A stretch of DNA of 64,000 nucleotides from Rhizophagus irregularis. Lineage: Eukaryota; Glomeromycota; Glomeromycetes; Glomerales; Glomeraceae. The position numbers and the translations under genes are program-made. The stretch's first letter is position 1. Each line of letters starts with the position of its first letter. The stretch spans positions 1,116,001-1,180,000 of the forward strand of contig NC_089435.1 in assembly GCF_026210795.1 (NCBI RefSeq). The letters are read 5' to 3'. The notes below the pieces were generated by a model. That model was given only the letters and a program-made list of their open reading frames with translations, was not told the DNA's origin and made no database searches. Below are positions 33,626 through 44,758 of this stretch, one piece after another.

Positions 33626-34347
33626 CTAGCTGGATGCCCGCGTTTCACGCAGGCCTGGCTAATTAAAATTATGAAAATTAGTTATTATAATAGTTATAAT
33701 AGTTATAGTAGGTATTTTAAATTAACCGTATTTTAAATTTTAAATAGAATGAAATATTTCATTATAGACAATGTTTTTGTTTGGGAGGTTTTACCATTAC
33801 CTGCAAGAACTTTGACATGTTAATATGAAGAAAAAATGTGATATTTATTTTTTAAAGAAAAAGAAACATCTCATGTACCACTAAAATTTACTTTTTTTAA
33901 AAAATACGTTTTTTATTTTATTTAAAGAATTTTTTTTTAAAATACAAATTATTATGATCTTGTTGGCCTATAAAGCTACATACTGTTAAGTCACTTTAAC
34001 ATGTCTAACTTTCTTCTTGATCTACCTATTTCCTTTAGTAATTATACTTTTTAACAGGAAAATAATTATTTAATGAATAAATTGGTGACAAATAAACAAC
34101 CTGTTGATTAACAATTTTGCATTTTTAATTAATTTATTTTACGTTAAATATATTATTATTCTGCTATTACTTTTTTTTTTTTGTAACATAGAAAAGTTGA
34201 AAAAAATATTGTGTATTCTTTACTCAATTAATTAAATCTAATTTCAAATTTATTTACAGAAAAAAAACAATTTTTTTTTGTATTACAGCAGGATAAAATA
34301 AAAAAAAATATGTGAAAATATTTATAATTTAATAAATTATTAAACTT
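33626..34347 (-). mobile_element. Helitron 3' region
   Basis: On the reverse strand: hairpin CCTGCGTGAAACGCGGG, spacer CATCCAG, CTAG, host T. The adjoining 33740-33830 (TTTCATTATAGACAATGTTT) matches 40665-40730 next to another Helitron end, supporting a shared family. The left boundary is clear, the right one unknown; the pseudogene at 34348-36276 may lie within it. Confidence 0.6.
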
Positions 34348-36276
34348 TTGCATGGCCTACGCGTTTTTTTGATGGAGGTGTAGTTGCAGGTGTAGTTGCA
34401 GGTGTAATAAGTATAGATGCAGATTCTTCCTGTTCTTCCCGCTCTTGAATTTCTTCAGTCACTATGAGTGTGGATCTGAGAATTTTGTTAATTTAGTTAA
34501 TTTAGTTGGCTGAAAATTTTTGTAGTAATTTCATGTTTTCCTAGTACAGGTGCGGATTGTTGTTTAATTTTTTTATGGATTGCAGATCTCGTGGCTATCA
34601 TATGTGGTGATGATGATGATGATGATGTAGAAGACCAGGGCATTTTCCTGGTAGATTGATATTAAATTTGATTGTTGAATACGAATAAAATTAAAATTAT
34701 ATAGTTCTGGATAAAACTTTCCTCAGTTGATGTTAAAGCACCTGAAAAAAAAATGGAAGAACCACGTTTTAACACTGTAGTCTGACTTTTTAAGCAGCTT
34801 TCATTTGGATGGAATAATGTGATTGGAATCTCAGTTGGTTTATCTTTACCAATATAGTAACATTCAAATTGTATACCAAGATTCGTAGTAAGTACTAAAT
34901 CTGATACCGAAGCTGTGTCTACAACATTTATAGGTAAAATAGTAGCAGTGGTTAAGATTAACTGGATACACATGCAGATAATATATGTATAATATAGTGT
35001 GAAATTTAATTTTAAAACAAATAATAAATATATTCAAAAAAAATTAAAATAAAGTAATTTCTTACATCAATTTGATTATCGACAGGTCCAATTGCAAATT
35101 TTGAATTTGCAATAGATTACAATTATGATATAAATTAGTTTTATTTTTTGAAATTTAAGATAACTTACAATTTCACGCGCCCAGATTTGCAATCTAGCTG
35201 GATTAAGTTGCAAATAATGATTATCTTGAACGTAAAGTGTATATCACACTCATATTTTTTACTTAAAGCAGAAATTACTTCTGCTCGCGTCTTTTCTTCT
35301 TTAGATAAATCATCTTCTCGAAGAATACGAGACTTTTTCTTTTTTTTTGAATATTATGACACGTTTCCTTCTTCAGAAGTTGATAATTCACTTTCATCAG
35401 AAACCTATAATAGTAATTTTTATTAGTTAAATGAATAAAAAAAATAAAAGATTGTTGTATTTTCTAACTTCTTGTTATTACCTTTGAACGTTTTTCTGTT
35501 TTCTTTACTTTTTCATTTGTAGAATCTTCAAGTTCTATCATTACTGCCATTTTTTTATTAGCTGCAATAACTTTTTTGTAATCTTCAATAAATTCATCAA
35601 AATCACATTTATCTTCTAATTCACTTGAAGGACTACGTGCATTCATTGCTTTATATGACATACTGTAGTCTGATAACTTAATATTTTCATTTTGAAATGC
35701 CTTTTGAACAACGGCATTGATTTTTTCCATAACATTCGTATATTCAACTGGCTTTATAACCAAAGCTTTGGATGAAGACTTTTTACCCCTTTTATCAACA
35801 ATTATATACAATTTGATCTCCTCAATATCCTTATATTCATCATCAAAAAATTCAGGAGATGAACTATTATCAATTTCAAAAGTACTATCAGATTCTTTAT
35901 CCATCTTTTTAGTTGGTGTTTTGGGCAACTTTTTAGTTAACTTGTCTTTATATTTCAAACGTTGAAACTTATTGTTACAAGTAGAACAGAAAGTAAAGGC
36001 AAATTCTTTATTGAAATCACTATTATATTGAAACTTCGTATTTGCAGAAAAAAGGAATTGGTTTGCTAGTAAGCTTTGGCTCGGCTTAAACAAACGAGGA
36101 TAAATTTGCTGTGCACGTTTTGGCTTAGTTTTTCTCTTTGGTTTAGTGATTTTTACACACTTACAAGTCTTTACTTGTAAATCCTTAAAGCAAAATAGAC
36201 ATTTTTAACATGTATAACACGTACCAGGAAGATAATTTTGTGTCATTTTTTCTTTTTTTACGCGTACTGCGCCCAT
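34348..36276 (-). pseudogene. Broken multi-exon gene of a repetitive family
   Basis: ATG 36276 begins MGAVRVKKEKMTQNYLPGTC; TAA at codon 24 (about 36205-36207) interrupts a cysteine cluster (CYTC, then KCLFCFK and CKCVK). The frame then stays open to about 35484 with FCSTCNNKFQRLK, EEIKLYIIVDKRGKKSSSKA and NVMEKINAVVQKAFQNENIK. A GTAATA donor, exon 2 at 35409-35172 with another TAA and a frameshift, then pieces at about 35100-35060 and 34970-34700 (KPTEIPITLFHP, LKRGSSIFFSGALTS) and a TTPSKKRVGHAK tail near 34350. I recall this as a repetitive Rhizophagus family without assigned function. Several lesions; not functional as a whole. Confidence 0.7.
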
Positions 36277-36299
36277 TTTTTATATTTGGCACGGTAATA

Positions 36300-37310
36300 C
36301 ACTGCCCTACAATAAATTACCGGATTTGACAAAATTTGCATAGCAATTTTCATGTTGCATATAAGTTTATGAATTTTTAATAAAATTCAGCCAGAATTTT
36401 TTTATTTGAAAGCTGATCATAGATAGTTTTTATGTATCAAAATAAATAAATATGATTAATTATAAATATAAAAATGTTTTCTCATTGCAAAATAATACAA
36501 AAAATCATGAAGTTCTTACTTTTTTTCAGCAATGAGTCAACTCTTTAAAATTTTAGAAAATTTTCTTTATTTTTTAATACAAGAAAGCTACAATTGATTG
36601 GCTTTCAAACAAAAAAAGTTTGACTGAATTTTGTAGAGAATTCGTTAAGTTTCATATAGACTAAAATTTGTCAATTATTGTTAATTTTACTATGTAATTA
36701 CAAATTTTTATAAGATTTACTAGTAAAATTGTTGATTTTCGGGCTATATGAAACTTTATGAATTCTCAATAAAATTCAGTCAAAAATTTTTTATTTGAAA
36801 GCCAATCAATTGTAGCTTTCATGTATTAAAAAATAAAGAAAATTTTCTAAAATTTTAAAGAGTTGACCCATTGCTGAAAAAAAGTGAGAATTTCATGATT
36901 TTTTATATTATTTTGCAATGAAAAAATTTTTTATATTTATAATTAATCATATTTATTTATTTTGATACATAAAAACTATCTACGATCAACTTTCAAATAA
37001 AAAAATTCTGGCTAAATTTTATTAAAAATTCGTAAACTTATATGCAACATGAAAATTGCTATGTAAATTTTGTCAAATCCGGGGAACGTCTAAAGCCGTG
37101 TTCGATCACGTGATTTTGAAAAATTCATCACCTCCTACATCACTCCCCTTTTTTCCATTTTTACTATTTATCCTGGGGACTTAGAATTTTTTCGGTGGGT
37201 GGAATTTTATTTGTCACACCACTACTTGTCACATAGTTAATATGAAAAATCACGTGATCGAACACGGCTTTAGACGACCCCCAAATCCGGTAATTTATTG
37301 TGGGTGATTG
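36300..37310. mobile_element. Long fold-back element
   Basis: Two arms of about 370 bp are inverted copies: the left starts CACTGCCCTACAATAAATTA and the right arm ends with its inverse (TAATTTATTGTGGGTGATTG). Words such as ATTGCTATGTAAATTTTGTC pair with their inverse throughout, centred near 36700. The right arm is split by a MITE (37081-37282). A transcript would fold into a long double-stranded hairpin. The left edge is 24 bp upstream of the ATG of the pseudogene at 36276. Confidence 0.85.
37081..37282. mobile_element. 202-bp MITE nested in the fold-back element
   Basis: Ends GGGGAACGTCTAAAGCCGTG and, inverted, GGGGGTCGTCTAAAGCCGTG; arms of about 37 bp include CGATCACGTGATTTT. AAATCC (or AAATCCGG, depending on how the G run is split) is repeated at both edges. 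Removing the MITE and one repeat restores the right arm of the host element, so insertion order is clear. A 6-8 bp duplication suggests hAT. Confidence 0.85.
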
Positions 37311-37556
37311 TTTTTCGGTGCAACGGGGGATTTATTGAAAAATGATCGACAAGGCGCAGTTCTCATTTATTCAAAAATACATAATAATCCGTTTAACTAA
37401 CATCACGTGACATAATGTTCCGAAAATGTCTTAAAAAAAATTTTACGTTTATTAATTTATTAATAAGCACTAAACACATATTTAGCAACTTATGCGACGT
37501 CACTAATATAAAAATTCTATAGATTAACCCTATATTAGCTTTCATTATTCATTCGT
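37311..37556. other. 3' flank of the 165-residue gene
   Basis: No gene. A stretch at 37460-37530 (AATAAGC...TAATATAAAAATTCTATAGA) resembles 38940-39000, the equivalent flank of the decayed paralogue. Confidence 0.5.
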
Positions 37557-38054
37557 TTAGTTTAATATGTATTGACTTAAGTATTGCTTCAAATGATGTT
37601 CAAGAAAATCTTTTTGATCAACGTTAAATGCCAAATGTTCTTGTTCCATGCATTGTTGAAGTTCAATTCCGAGAAAATTTTTACTCAAACAATTATTAAC
37701 TAAAAGAGGAGAAACAATTTCACATGATATCTGATAAAATCGACCATCATATTCTTGTCGATAAAAGAAGATATATTCGTTTTCTTTAGACTTCATGTTA
37801 TTTTCTTTATCATTATCATTAAATAACATCTTTAATAATCTCATAATGGCATCATAAGTTAATTCGTTACATTTAATAAGATAGTGGTAAAAATCATTTG
37901 GTGGTCGATAGAAAAAGACAGAAGGATGAATATGTTGAAGACATGTAAAATCAGCTGGTAAGTGTTGAGACGAGCGGTACTGCGCCACACCTGTTTCCGC
38001 TTGACGATTCTCCTCTGGGTTATCAGCAGAACTTGGTGAATTGGTTGAACTCAT
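37557..38054 (-). CDS. Unknown 165-residue protein
   Basis: Intact single-exon frame from ATG 38054 (MSSTNSPSSADNPEENRQ). After a polar N-terminus it is folded-looking, with SVFFYRPPNDFYHYLIKCN, YDAIMRLLKMLFND, FFYRQEYDGRFYQISCEIV and a helical end (FLEHHLKQYLSQYIL). No signal peptide or membrane segment. I recognise no domain. A decayed tandem paralogue about 1.1 kb upstream (39085-39365) shows that this was a duplicated host gene. No TATA box or operator is evident. Confidence 0.65.
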   Translation of the reverse strand: MSSTNSPSSADNPEENRQAETGVAQYRSSQHLPADFTCLQHIHPSVFFYRPPNDFYHYLIKCNELTYDAIMRLLKMLFNDNDKENNMKSKENEYIFFYRQEYDGRFYQISCEIVSPLLVNNCLSKNFLGIELQQCMEQEHLAFNVDQKDFLEHHLKQYLSQYILN

Positions 38055-39084
38055 TTTGATGTTTTTTTTTCAGTTTATGAAAATGAAGCGATTTCTAAGA
38101 TTTCTAAGGAAAAATATAATAATAAAATTATATAAATTATATAGATTATATAAAGAGTAAATGAGAATAAAGAAAGTTGTGCGTGGTGGCGTGAAAAAAT
38201 AAATATAATAAATATGTAAAAAATATTTTTTTTAACAGCTAACGAAATACTTTTTTTATAACTGTTAGATTTAATAAGTTATTTTATTTATTTTCGCTAA
38301 AAATTTTGAAAAATTTTTCTTCAATATTATGTATTTCTTACAAAAAAAAGGATATTTTTTTTTCGCAAAAAGATTTTATTGACCGAATTGACAAATAACC
38401 TTTTTATATGATCATTTTTGTAAAATCCGAAAATAAGCAACATTTTTTTTATTTTACTTTTAATTGTCATCACATATATGGTCAAAGTTGCAATAAGGTG
38501 CTTATTTTCGGAATTATGGAATTGATGTTCCCAAATTGCATCCTAAATTATCTAACTTGAAACTTGATGATCTTCAAATTGCATAAAAAGAGAAATGCAT
38601 AATCCAATCAGGATATCTCAATAAATAATCATACAGTTGTGTCACCTTTGAGTACGTCACATTTTTGTACTGCGTGTGCGTCTGCAAGTATATTAGTTTG
38701 ACATCAATTCGCGTTGCAGAAACCTGATGATTAATTAAAGTTTGTAGTTAACCTTCGCGTTTGCAGGTTCTTGCTTATGTAAAAAAGAAACCTGATCATT
38801 ACTATTATTACTATTATAATATTTGAAGATTTTAACTTTGATAAATTCATGTTAAAATTTATTCGTATGTCCGTTAACTAAATACTTGTAATTATCTCTT
38901 TATTTAATTGATGTTTTATTTACTAAAAACGTTAATATATATTAATAAGCGAAATTAATTTCATAACGTTACTAATATAAAACTTAAAATTTATAGACTA
39001 GGAAACGGAACCTGTCGTGAAAAAAAAAGATGGACGCGATAAAACTAAATTTGTGATTTTGTGCGATACCCGTGACCACAAATT
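38055..39084. other. Intergenic between paralogues
   Basis: AT-rich with long A and T runs (38220-38350). No gene seen. Confidence 0.5.
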
Positions 39085-39365
39085 TTTTCATGATGTTTCA
39101 ATTTCGAGAAATTTTTTACTCAATTATTAACTAAGAGGGAGGAAACAATTAACACGAAATCTGATTTTTTTTTTATCGGTAAAAAAAATATACTCGTCTT
39201 CTTTAATCTTTATCATTAAATAACTTATTAATAAACATACAATTTCATCATAGGATATTTCGTTATAATTAATACAACAATGTAGAATATGTTAGGAATT
39301 TTCGGATGAATTTGTCGGAGGCTGGACGTGATCAAAAAGGTCATTCTGCCGCGCCAGATGTTGTA
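39085..39365 (-). pseudogene. Decayed paralogue of the 165-residue gene
   Basis: DNA-level similarity to 37640-37990 on the same strand, in the same order: TTTACTCAATTATTAACTAA, GGAGGAAACAATT, TCTTTATCATTAAATAAC and TCATCATAGGATATTTCGTT all have counterparts. Deletions and A/T runs destroy the frame. Confidence 0.7.
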
Positions 39366-40224
39366 CGGCTTAACTTATTTAGATTTTTTTTTTTCAAGAG
39401 GAATTTATTTTAATATATTAATTCTTAAGGCTCTAAGGAAAAATGAACTTATTTAGGGCATGTCAACTTGGAGATAAAACTCCGTGCTCTATATCTTTTT
39501 TTTCCTACCTTGAAAGCAATATTGCAAATAAAAAAAAAAAGAGGAAAATACAGAATGAATCTTGACGAAAGTTATTTATTAAGTTATTTACATAAAATTT
39601 TGAAATATTTTACCCTTTGTATGGGGAGATTTGATATTTCCTCAAAAAGATATTGTTTGTGAAAAAAGGTACGCATTAAAGGGTTAACCAAAATCAAAAT
39701 TTTAGAGGAGCTTAATTTTGAAGAAAAAGATTAAAAATTAGGATTATAAGCAGAGGAAAAAACTATAGGATTTATATCGATATGGCAAAGGCAAAGAAAG
39801 GAGCCATGTGACAAAAAGAAAGTTGCAATTTTGCAATTTTGCCTGACTCAAAAATTTTGTCCTCATGATTGCACGTGAACAAAATTTATTCCTATCAAAA
39901 TATATCTTCATTATCCTACATCATTCTTAAACCATTCTTTTAAATCCAACTACATCCAACATTAATTATTAGAATAATCCAACGCTTCATCTTGTTGATT
40001 ACTAATTTTAATTATATAATTAATAAAAAAATTATATTCTTTTTGGTTAGATCATCGATCCTGAAAAGGTTAAATCAGTTATATAGACTGAACCCTTTTT
40101 TTACGTAATTTTTTTATTCAAGCATTTTTTCCCGTTATAACTTTTTTTTTGAGTTATTCTTTTTATAATATAATAAAAAAATTCAGTAATCTATATAATA
40201 TAATAAAAAAATACATGTCGATCT
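39366..40224. other. Gene-free stretch
   Basis: One 64-codon frame (39468-39662) lies in A-rich DNA and is not convincing. Two copies of TATAATATAATAAAAAAAT occur near 40165-40215. Confidence 0.4.
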
Positions 40225-40272
40225 TCTAACGTTTAGATTAGCCTGTATAAATAATCTTTGAATTGTATCGCA
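40225..40272 (+). repeat. Helitron 5'-type motif
   Basis: TCTAACGTTTAGATTAGCCT then GTATAAATAATCTTTGAATT, in plus orientation. It could be the 5' start of a Helitron whose 3' end is at 42609-42638. Confidence 0.45.
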
Positions 40273-40324
40273 TGATTCACATGATTCATTTGCGCCTAAC
40301 AGTACTAATTATTTTATATATATA

Positions 40325-41523
40325 CTAGCAGTTACCTGTTGCTTCGCACTGGACCTAATGAGTTTGTTTAAATAGAACAATTTGGTATTATAATGTAAAT
40401 TAAAAATGGTTACAGTTTTTTGTTTATTAATTAAAACTTGATATATAGTTAATAATTAGTTAACAAAAAAATATTAAAATAAGATATATTAAATCATATT
40501 AACAATTAGTAAAATGATATTTACAGTATTAGAATAATATAAATTATATTTAGAAATGATATGAATTATATTTACAATAATGTAGCTATATATTAGAATA
40601 ATATAATTATAGTGCATTAGAGTAATTTAAATTATATTTACAATAAATGAGTGTTAAATATTTTGAAAAATTTCATTATATACAATGTTTTTTGTCTGAC
40701 AGTTCTCTTGATGTAATATGAGAATTTTAATTCACTGATATCTATGAGATTTATGCATGTCTGTACAGGTTTGACTTTCATTATTTAATCTTTTTTTACA
40801 TTGTTCAGGCGTTTTATCTTCAAATGTTTCCTGAAGTGAAGCCATATTAATTTAGTATTAACAAAATATTACATATTATGTTGATGGAAAATTGATGCTT
40901 TATATATATTATCACAAAAATAAAATATATGTTGATGATTTATGATTTATCAAAAGAACATTTTGATAAAAATAATGTATTTGTGGAATTTATTGTTATC
41001 GAAAAATTTTAATATTGAATGAATAATATTAAAAGTTATCATTATTAATATCAAAAAAAATTACATTGTATCCTATTGTTATTGAAGAAAAAAATATTAT
41101 TATTACGAAAAAAATATTGTTATTGACGAAATAAATATAATTTTTAAAAAAAATAATTGTGTCCCATTGTTATAAGAAAAAAAATCACAAAAACATTTAA
41201 TTGCATTTTATTTTAAAAAATTGGAATCTAATTAGTAAATATCTGACACGAATACTTTGGATCACACTTTCAGGACCTTCAATCTAATCATGAAAAGAGT
41301 ACATAGTTATAATAATAAGTATTTGTAATCAATAAACGGGCTAATTAATTTTTTTTTTAATTTCAGCAATAAAATAGCAATGATTAGCAATTTGGTATTA
41401 ATGCTATAATTTACTGATTAATGGATTTTAACCATAATAATATAGATCAAATATTTCGGGAGCAGACAAACCACCCATTACACAATTCAAATTATTTATA
41501 CAGGGTAATCTAAATATTATAGA
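40325..41523 (-). mobile_element. Non-autonomous Helitron, about 1.2 kb
   Basis: The reverse-strand 3' end at 40325 has hairpin CCAGTGCGAAGCAACAGG, spacer TAACTG, CTAG and host T. The other end (41480-41523) carries TCTATAATATTTAGATTACC then CTGTATAAATAATTTGAATT. No helicase or Rep frame inside; a 37-codon reverse frame at 40732-40845 is the only coding hint. Confidence 0.55.
40732..40845 (-). CDS. 37-residue frame inside a Helitron
   Basis: ATG 40845, MASLQETFEDKTPEQCKKRL..., stop at 40732-40734. It reads like the N-terminus of a longer protein cut short by deletion. Not recognised; may not be expressed. Confidence 0.25.
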   Translation of the reverse strand: MASLQETFEDKTPEQCKKRLNNESQTCTDMHKSHRYQ

Positions 41524-41642
41524 ATTTTTTTATTTAACTTACTTTAATATGTGCTATATAATGAATAATTAATTTATAATATGTTATGTAGATGTATCAT
41601 ATGAAACAGGGATCAAAAATATATTTTATGTTAAATTATACT

Positions 41643-41855
41643 TGTAGCCGAAACCTTTTCACGTGATTTTCGGCCACATTTTTAAATCAAAATTAAGTTA
41701 AAAAATGATAAAAATTAATCTCCACATCCAGCCGAAACTATAATATAAAGTCTTTGAAGTTTCGGATGGATTTCTGGATAGTTTTTAATAATTTATTATA
41801 ATTAAATTACTGAAAGGCCGAAACCTTGTCCAGCTTCATGGAGGTTTCGGCTACA
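41643..41855. mobile_element. 213-bp MITE with GCCGAAACC ends
   Basis: TGTAGCCGAAACCT at the left and its exact inverse AGGTTTCGGCTACA at the right. Flanks TATGTTAAATTATAC and TATGTTAAATCATAC repeat each other with one mismatch. Interior has further GCCGAAAC words. Non-coding. Confidence 0.75.
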
Positions 41856-42608
41856 TGTATATGTTAAATCATACGAAATTATAATATTATAGATAATTTT
41901 AATTTTATAATAGCTTTTTTTAAAATATCTAAATTTTGGTAATTTGGTAATAAAGCTATCATAATTTCAGTCAACAAAAATGATTGGTCTTCATAGTATG
42001 ATTTAATGATTTATTATATAAAATGATCGGCATTTGTAATGATAAAATGGTGATATAAATGATCAGATTGATCGGTATTCATGATATTGATTTACCGATC
42101 CAAAAATTTAACTAAAAAATAACAGACAATAAATCAATAATACAGATAAATACACATTATATCGTTATACAATTTTATATGACTTTTTAGTTATATTAGT
42201 CCTTCCAGAGATTCTTGGAGACAAAAGGTTTTCTTTTGCTAATTTTGTTTAAGAACATTTCCTAACATTTTATTGATAGTTTTATAGGAACACCACCTGG
42301 AGGCAAAATGGACTTCTGGAAACAATTAATTCGTGATCCACCAGTGAACCATAAAATTTGACTATTAAAAGGCGGTGATAAGTTCATATGTATTTATCAA
42401 TAATTTAGAATCTGCGATTCTGAAGAAAAAATATGGAATAACTCGCCTTCTATTGGTCATAGAGATATCAAATTATTTACATTTTTTTGCCTTATACTAA
42501 TACAATTGTAATGATATGATAACAATAAAAACCTGTATTGCAAATCGGGTATGCTACAAATATATTGCTATATTACTCTCTTGCTTTAATCATTATGCAC
42601 CCTCCATT
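41856..42608. other. Non-coding stretch
   Basis: A short coding-like piece near 42290-42360 (GTPPGGKMDFWKQLIRD) could not be assigned. Otherwise AT-rich. Confidence 0.35.
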
Positions 42609-42638
42609 CCCCGGCGCAGCGCGACGGGCTACAACTAG
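42609..42638 (+). mobile_element. Helitron 3' terminus, plus orientation
   Basis: GC-rich imperfect hairpin CCCCGGCGCAGCGCGACGGG, spacer CTACAA, CTAG followed by host T. It is the only plus-strand 3' end among the five in the window. Confidence 0.65.
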
Positions 42639-43259
42639 TGTTTAGATAAATTAATTTTGAATTGCTGATCCGTATTCTTTATAGTTAAGACCCGCTTGAT
42701 CGGCAAGTCATGTTGTTGTAATGCCGTAGTAAATTTATTAATTGTGGGGCGCAGTATTATATTTAGAATTAGTGTAATATTTTAAAATTGTATGACGTTT
42801 AAAATTAACGTCCGAAAATGACGATAAACTAAGTAGACCATTGAATCAGGTAAAATAGAATATCAGGTGATTAAATTGGTTTCACAAATTAAATAATATC
42901 AGGATAATCGTTTGGGGTAAAATGTCAATTTGTAGAAAATTTATTTGTGGAAATTTATTATTGAAATATCACACAGTATCCACAAATGAAGTTAAGGATC
43001 TAGTGTAACAAAAACAAATATAAATTCAGAGGATAACGCGACCTCCCAAAAGGGAATTAATTTTTTTTGGAAGTTTTAAATTTTATGAAATGGCTAATTT
43101 ATTAATATGGAGAAATTATTGAACTTCATTAATAATATAAATGAATTCAATAATATGCTTGGTTTGATAATGTAAATAATAAATAAATAATTATATTAAA
43201 GTATTGTATCTATGGTGGCAACGTGATTTATCACGGGCATAGGTATTACATTGTATATC
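42639..43259. other. Non-coding stretch
   Basis: No gene or clear repeat boundary recognised. Confidence 0.4.
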
Positions 43260-43870
43260 TAATCCAAATTTTTTCTCTTTTCTAAAATTTTTTCCTTTTC
43301 TTTCGAACCGACCTCGGTTTCCCTTTTTTTAATTTTCTTTTTTTTTTTTTTAAACCGATCTTTCTTTCTTTTTTTCAAATTTCCTCTTTTCTCTTTCGAA
43401 ACACCTTTTTCTTTTCCTTTTTTTTTCCGGTTTGATTTTTTTTCCAAACCGAAATTTTTTTTTTCATTCTTTCCTCGTTTAGATTTGGTTTTTTTTCCAA
43501 AACCGAAAGTTATTTTATTTTTTTATTAAATAATCCTATTGTATCGGTCTTTTAAGACCGATTTTTTTATATTATTTTTTTCAGTCTTTTTTAGACCGTA
43601 TTATAAATTTTTTTTTTGAATTTTTTTTTCGGTGTTTCTGGACCGAATTATTATCTTTTTTGTTCAAAATTTTTTTCGGTACTTATTTTTTTTTTTTTTT
43701 TTTTTGGTTTTTCAACCCGATTTTTCTCTTTGTCCACCTAAATTTTTTTTTTCGTTTTATTTTTTCGAATTTTTTTTTATTTTTTTGTTTTCAGTTTTAT
43801 TCCGGTTGGTTTTTTTTCCTGAATACATTCTTTCACCATTTAGATGCTGCGGCGCCCCGATTCTTAATAA
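43260..43870. repeat. T-rich array with ACCGA palindromes
   Basis: Long T runs are broken by CGGTCTTTTAAGACCG, TTTTCCAAACCGAAA and GGTGTTTCTGGACCGA-type words. The lysine- or phenylalanine-rich frames across it come from the homopolymers. It ends in CCATTTAGATGCTGCGGCGC, resembling the TTTAGATGCG of the micro-exon at 31410. Confidence 0.5.
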
Positions 43871-44652
43871 TAATAATATTATTATTTTTTAGGTTCATGA
43901 TTTTACTTATTTATTTATTGTAACAAATAGATTGTTACAATTAATTATCTGAGATTTTTTTTCATATTAATTAGTGAGATTTTTTTTTTCTATAACGATA
44001 GATTTCTATAGTGAATTTCTTTGAGATATGGTAAACAATATACATGTATTTTTTTTTCAACAGAAGATGTAATTTTTTTTAAATCTAAAATAGAATTTTT
44101 TTAAGATAAAAAAAAAAAGATTATTTTTTATAACAACTAATGTAACAATAAACTACTTATACAAAATTTTTTTTGTAATGAATTTATTAATTTCACAGTA
44201 CTGCAACATTTGTTTCGTGTGATAAATAAAATTTGTATTTAATAATAATATTTCATATACTGTTTAACACTTGCACACAATTCATTGTTATTTATATAAT
44301 CATATAAATTGTGTAATTTATTACATTTATTTCTTACTAATACCATAATAATAATAGTAAAAAACTAGACCTATTCATACTGCATGCCAAATAAAATATA
44401 AGTGTGTTATTATTACTCTCTTACTTAGCTTGATGGGCAAGTATCATTCCCGACGCATAGCCTAGTTTACATAAAAAATTTCATGAAATCTGTGATAATC
44501 AATCTCGTATCATACTATGACAATTATTAAAGTAAAATATAGTAGTCAAATTATAATAGTTTTATGTTCTCTTTTAAGAATAGTAATGATATTTAAAGTC
44601 ATTTTAAGTTGTGTAATAAATAAAGAATATGCCATATTTAACCATTATAATT
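43871..44652. other. Non-coding stretch
   Basis: AT-rich with poly(T) runs; nothing assigned. Confidence 0.5.
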
Positions 44653-44758
44653 TTTGGTCCAACATTTGGTTGCAGTGAACTTGATTTATTTGGAGACCAT
44701 GGTAGTTGTACCAATTTGAATTGGGCCTATGAAAAGCAGATCGGAGAAGCTAGCTACT
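44653..44758 (+). pseudogene. TLDc-domain fragment
   Basis: FGPTFGCSELDLFGDHGSCT then NLNWAYEKQIGEASY matches the last third of a TLDc domain (the GP-x-FG, DL and YEK positions). It stands alone, with no upstream BTB or downstream EEYEVF block. About 105 bp. Confidence 0.65.

Noticed and set aside
43259-43923. Lysine-rich and phenylalanine-rich frames
   Set aside because: They come from poly(A)/poly(T) tracts in the T-rich array; no complex protein sequence.
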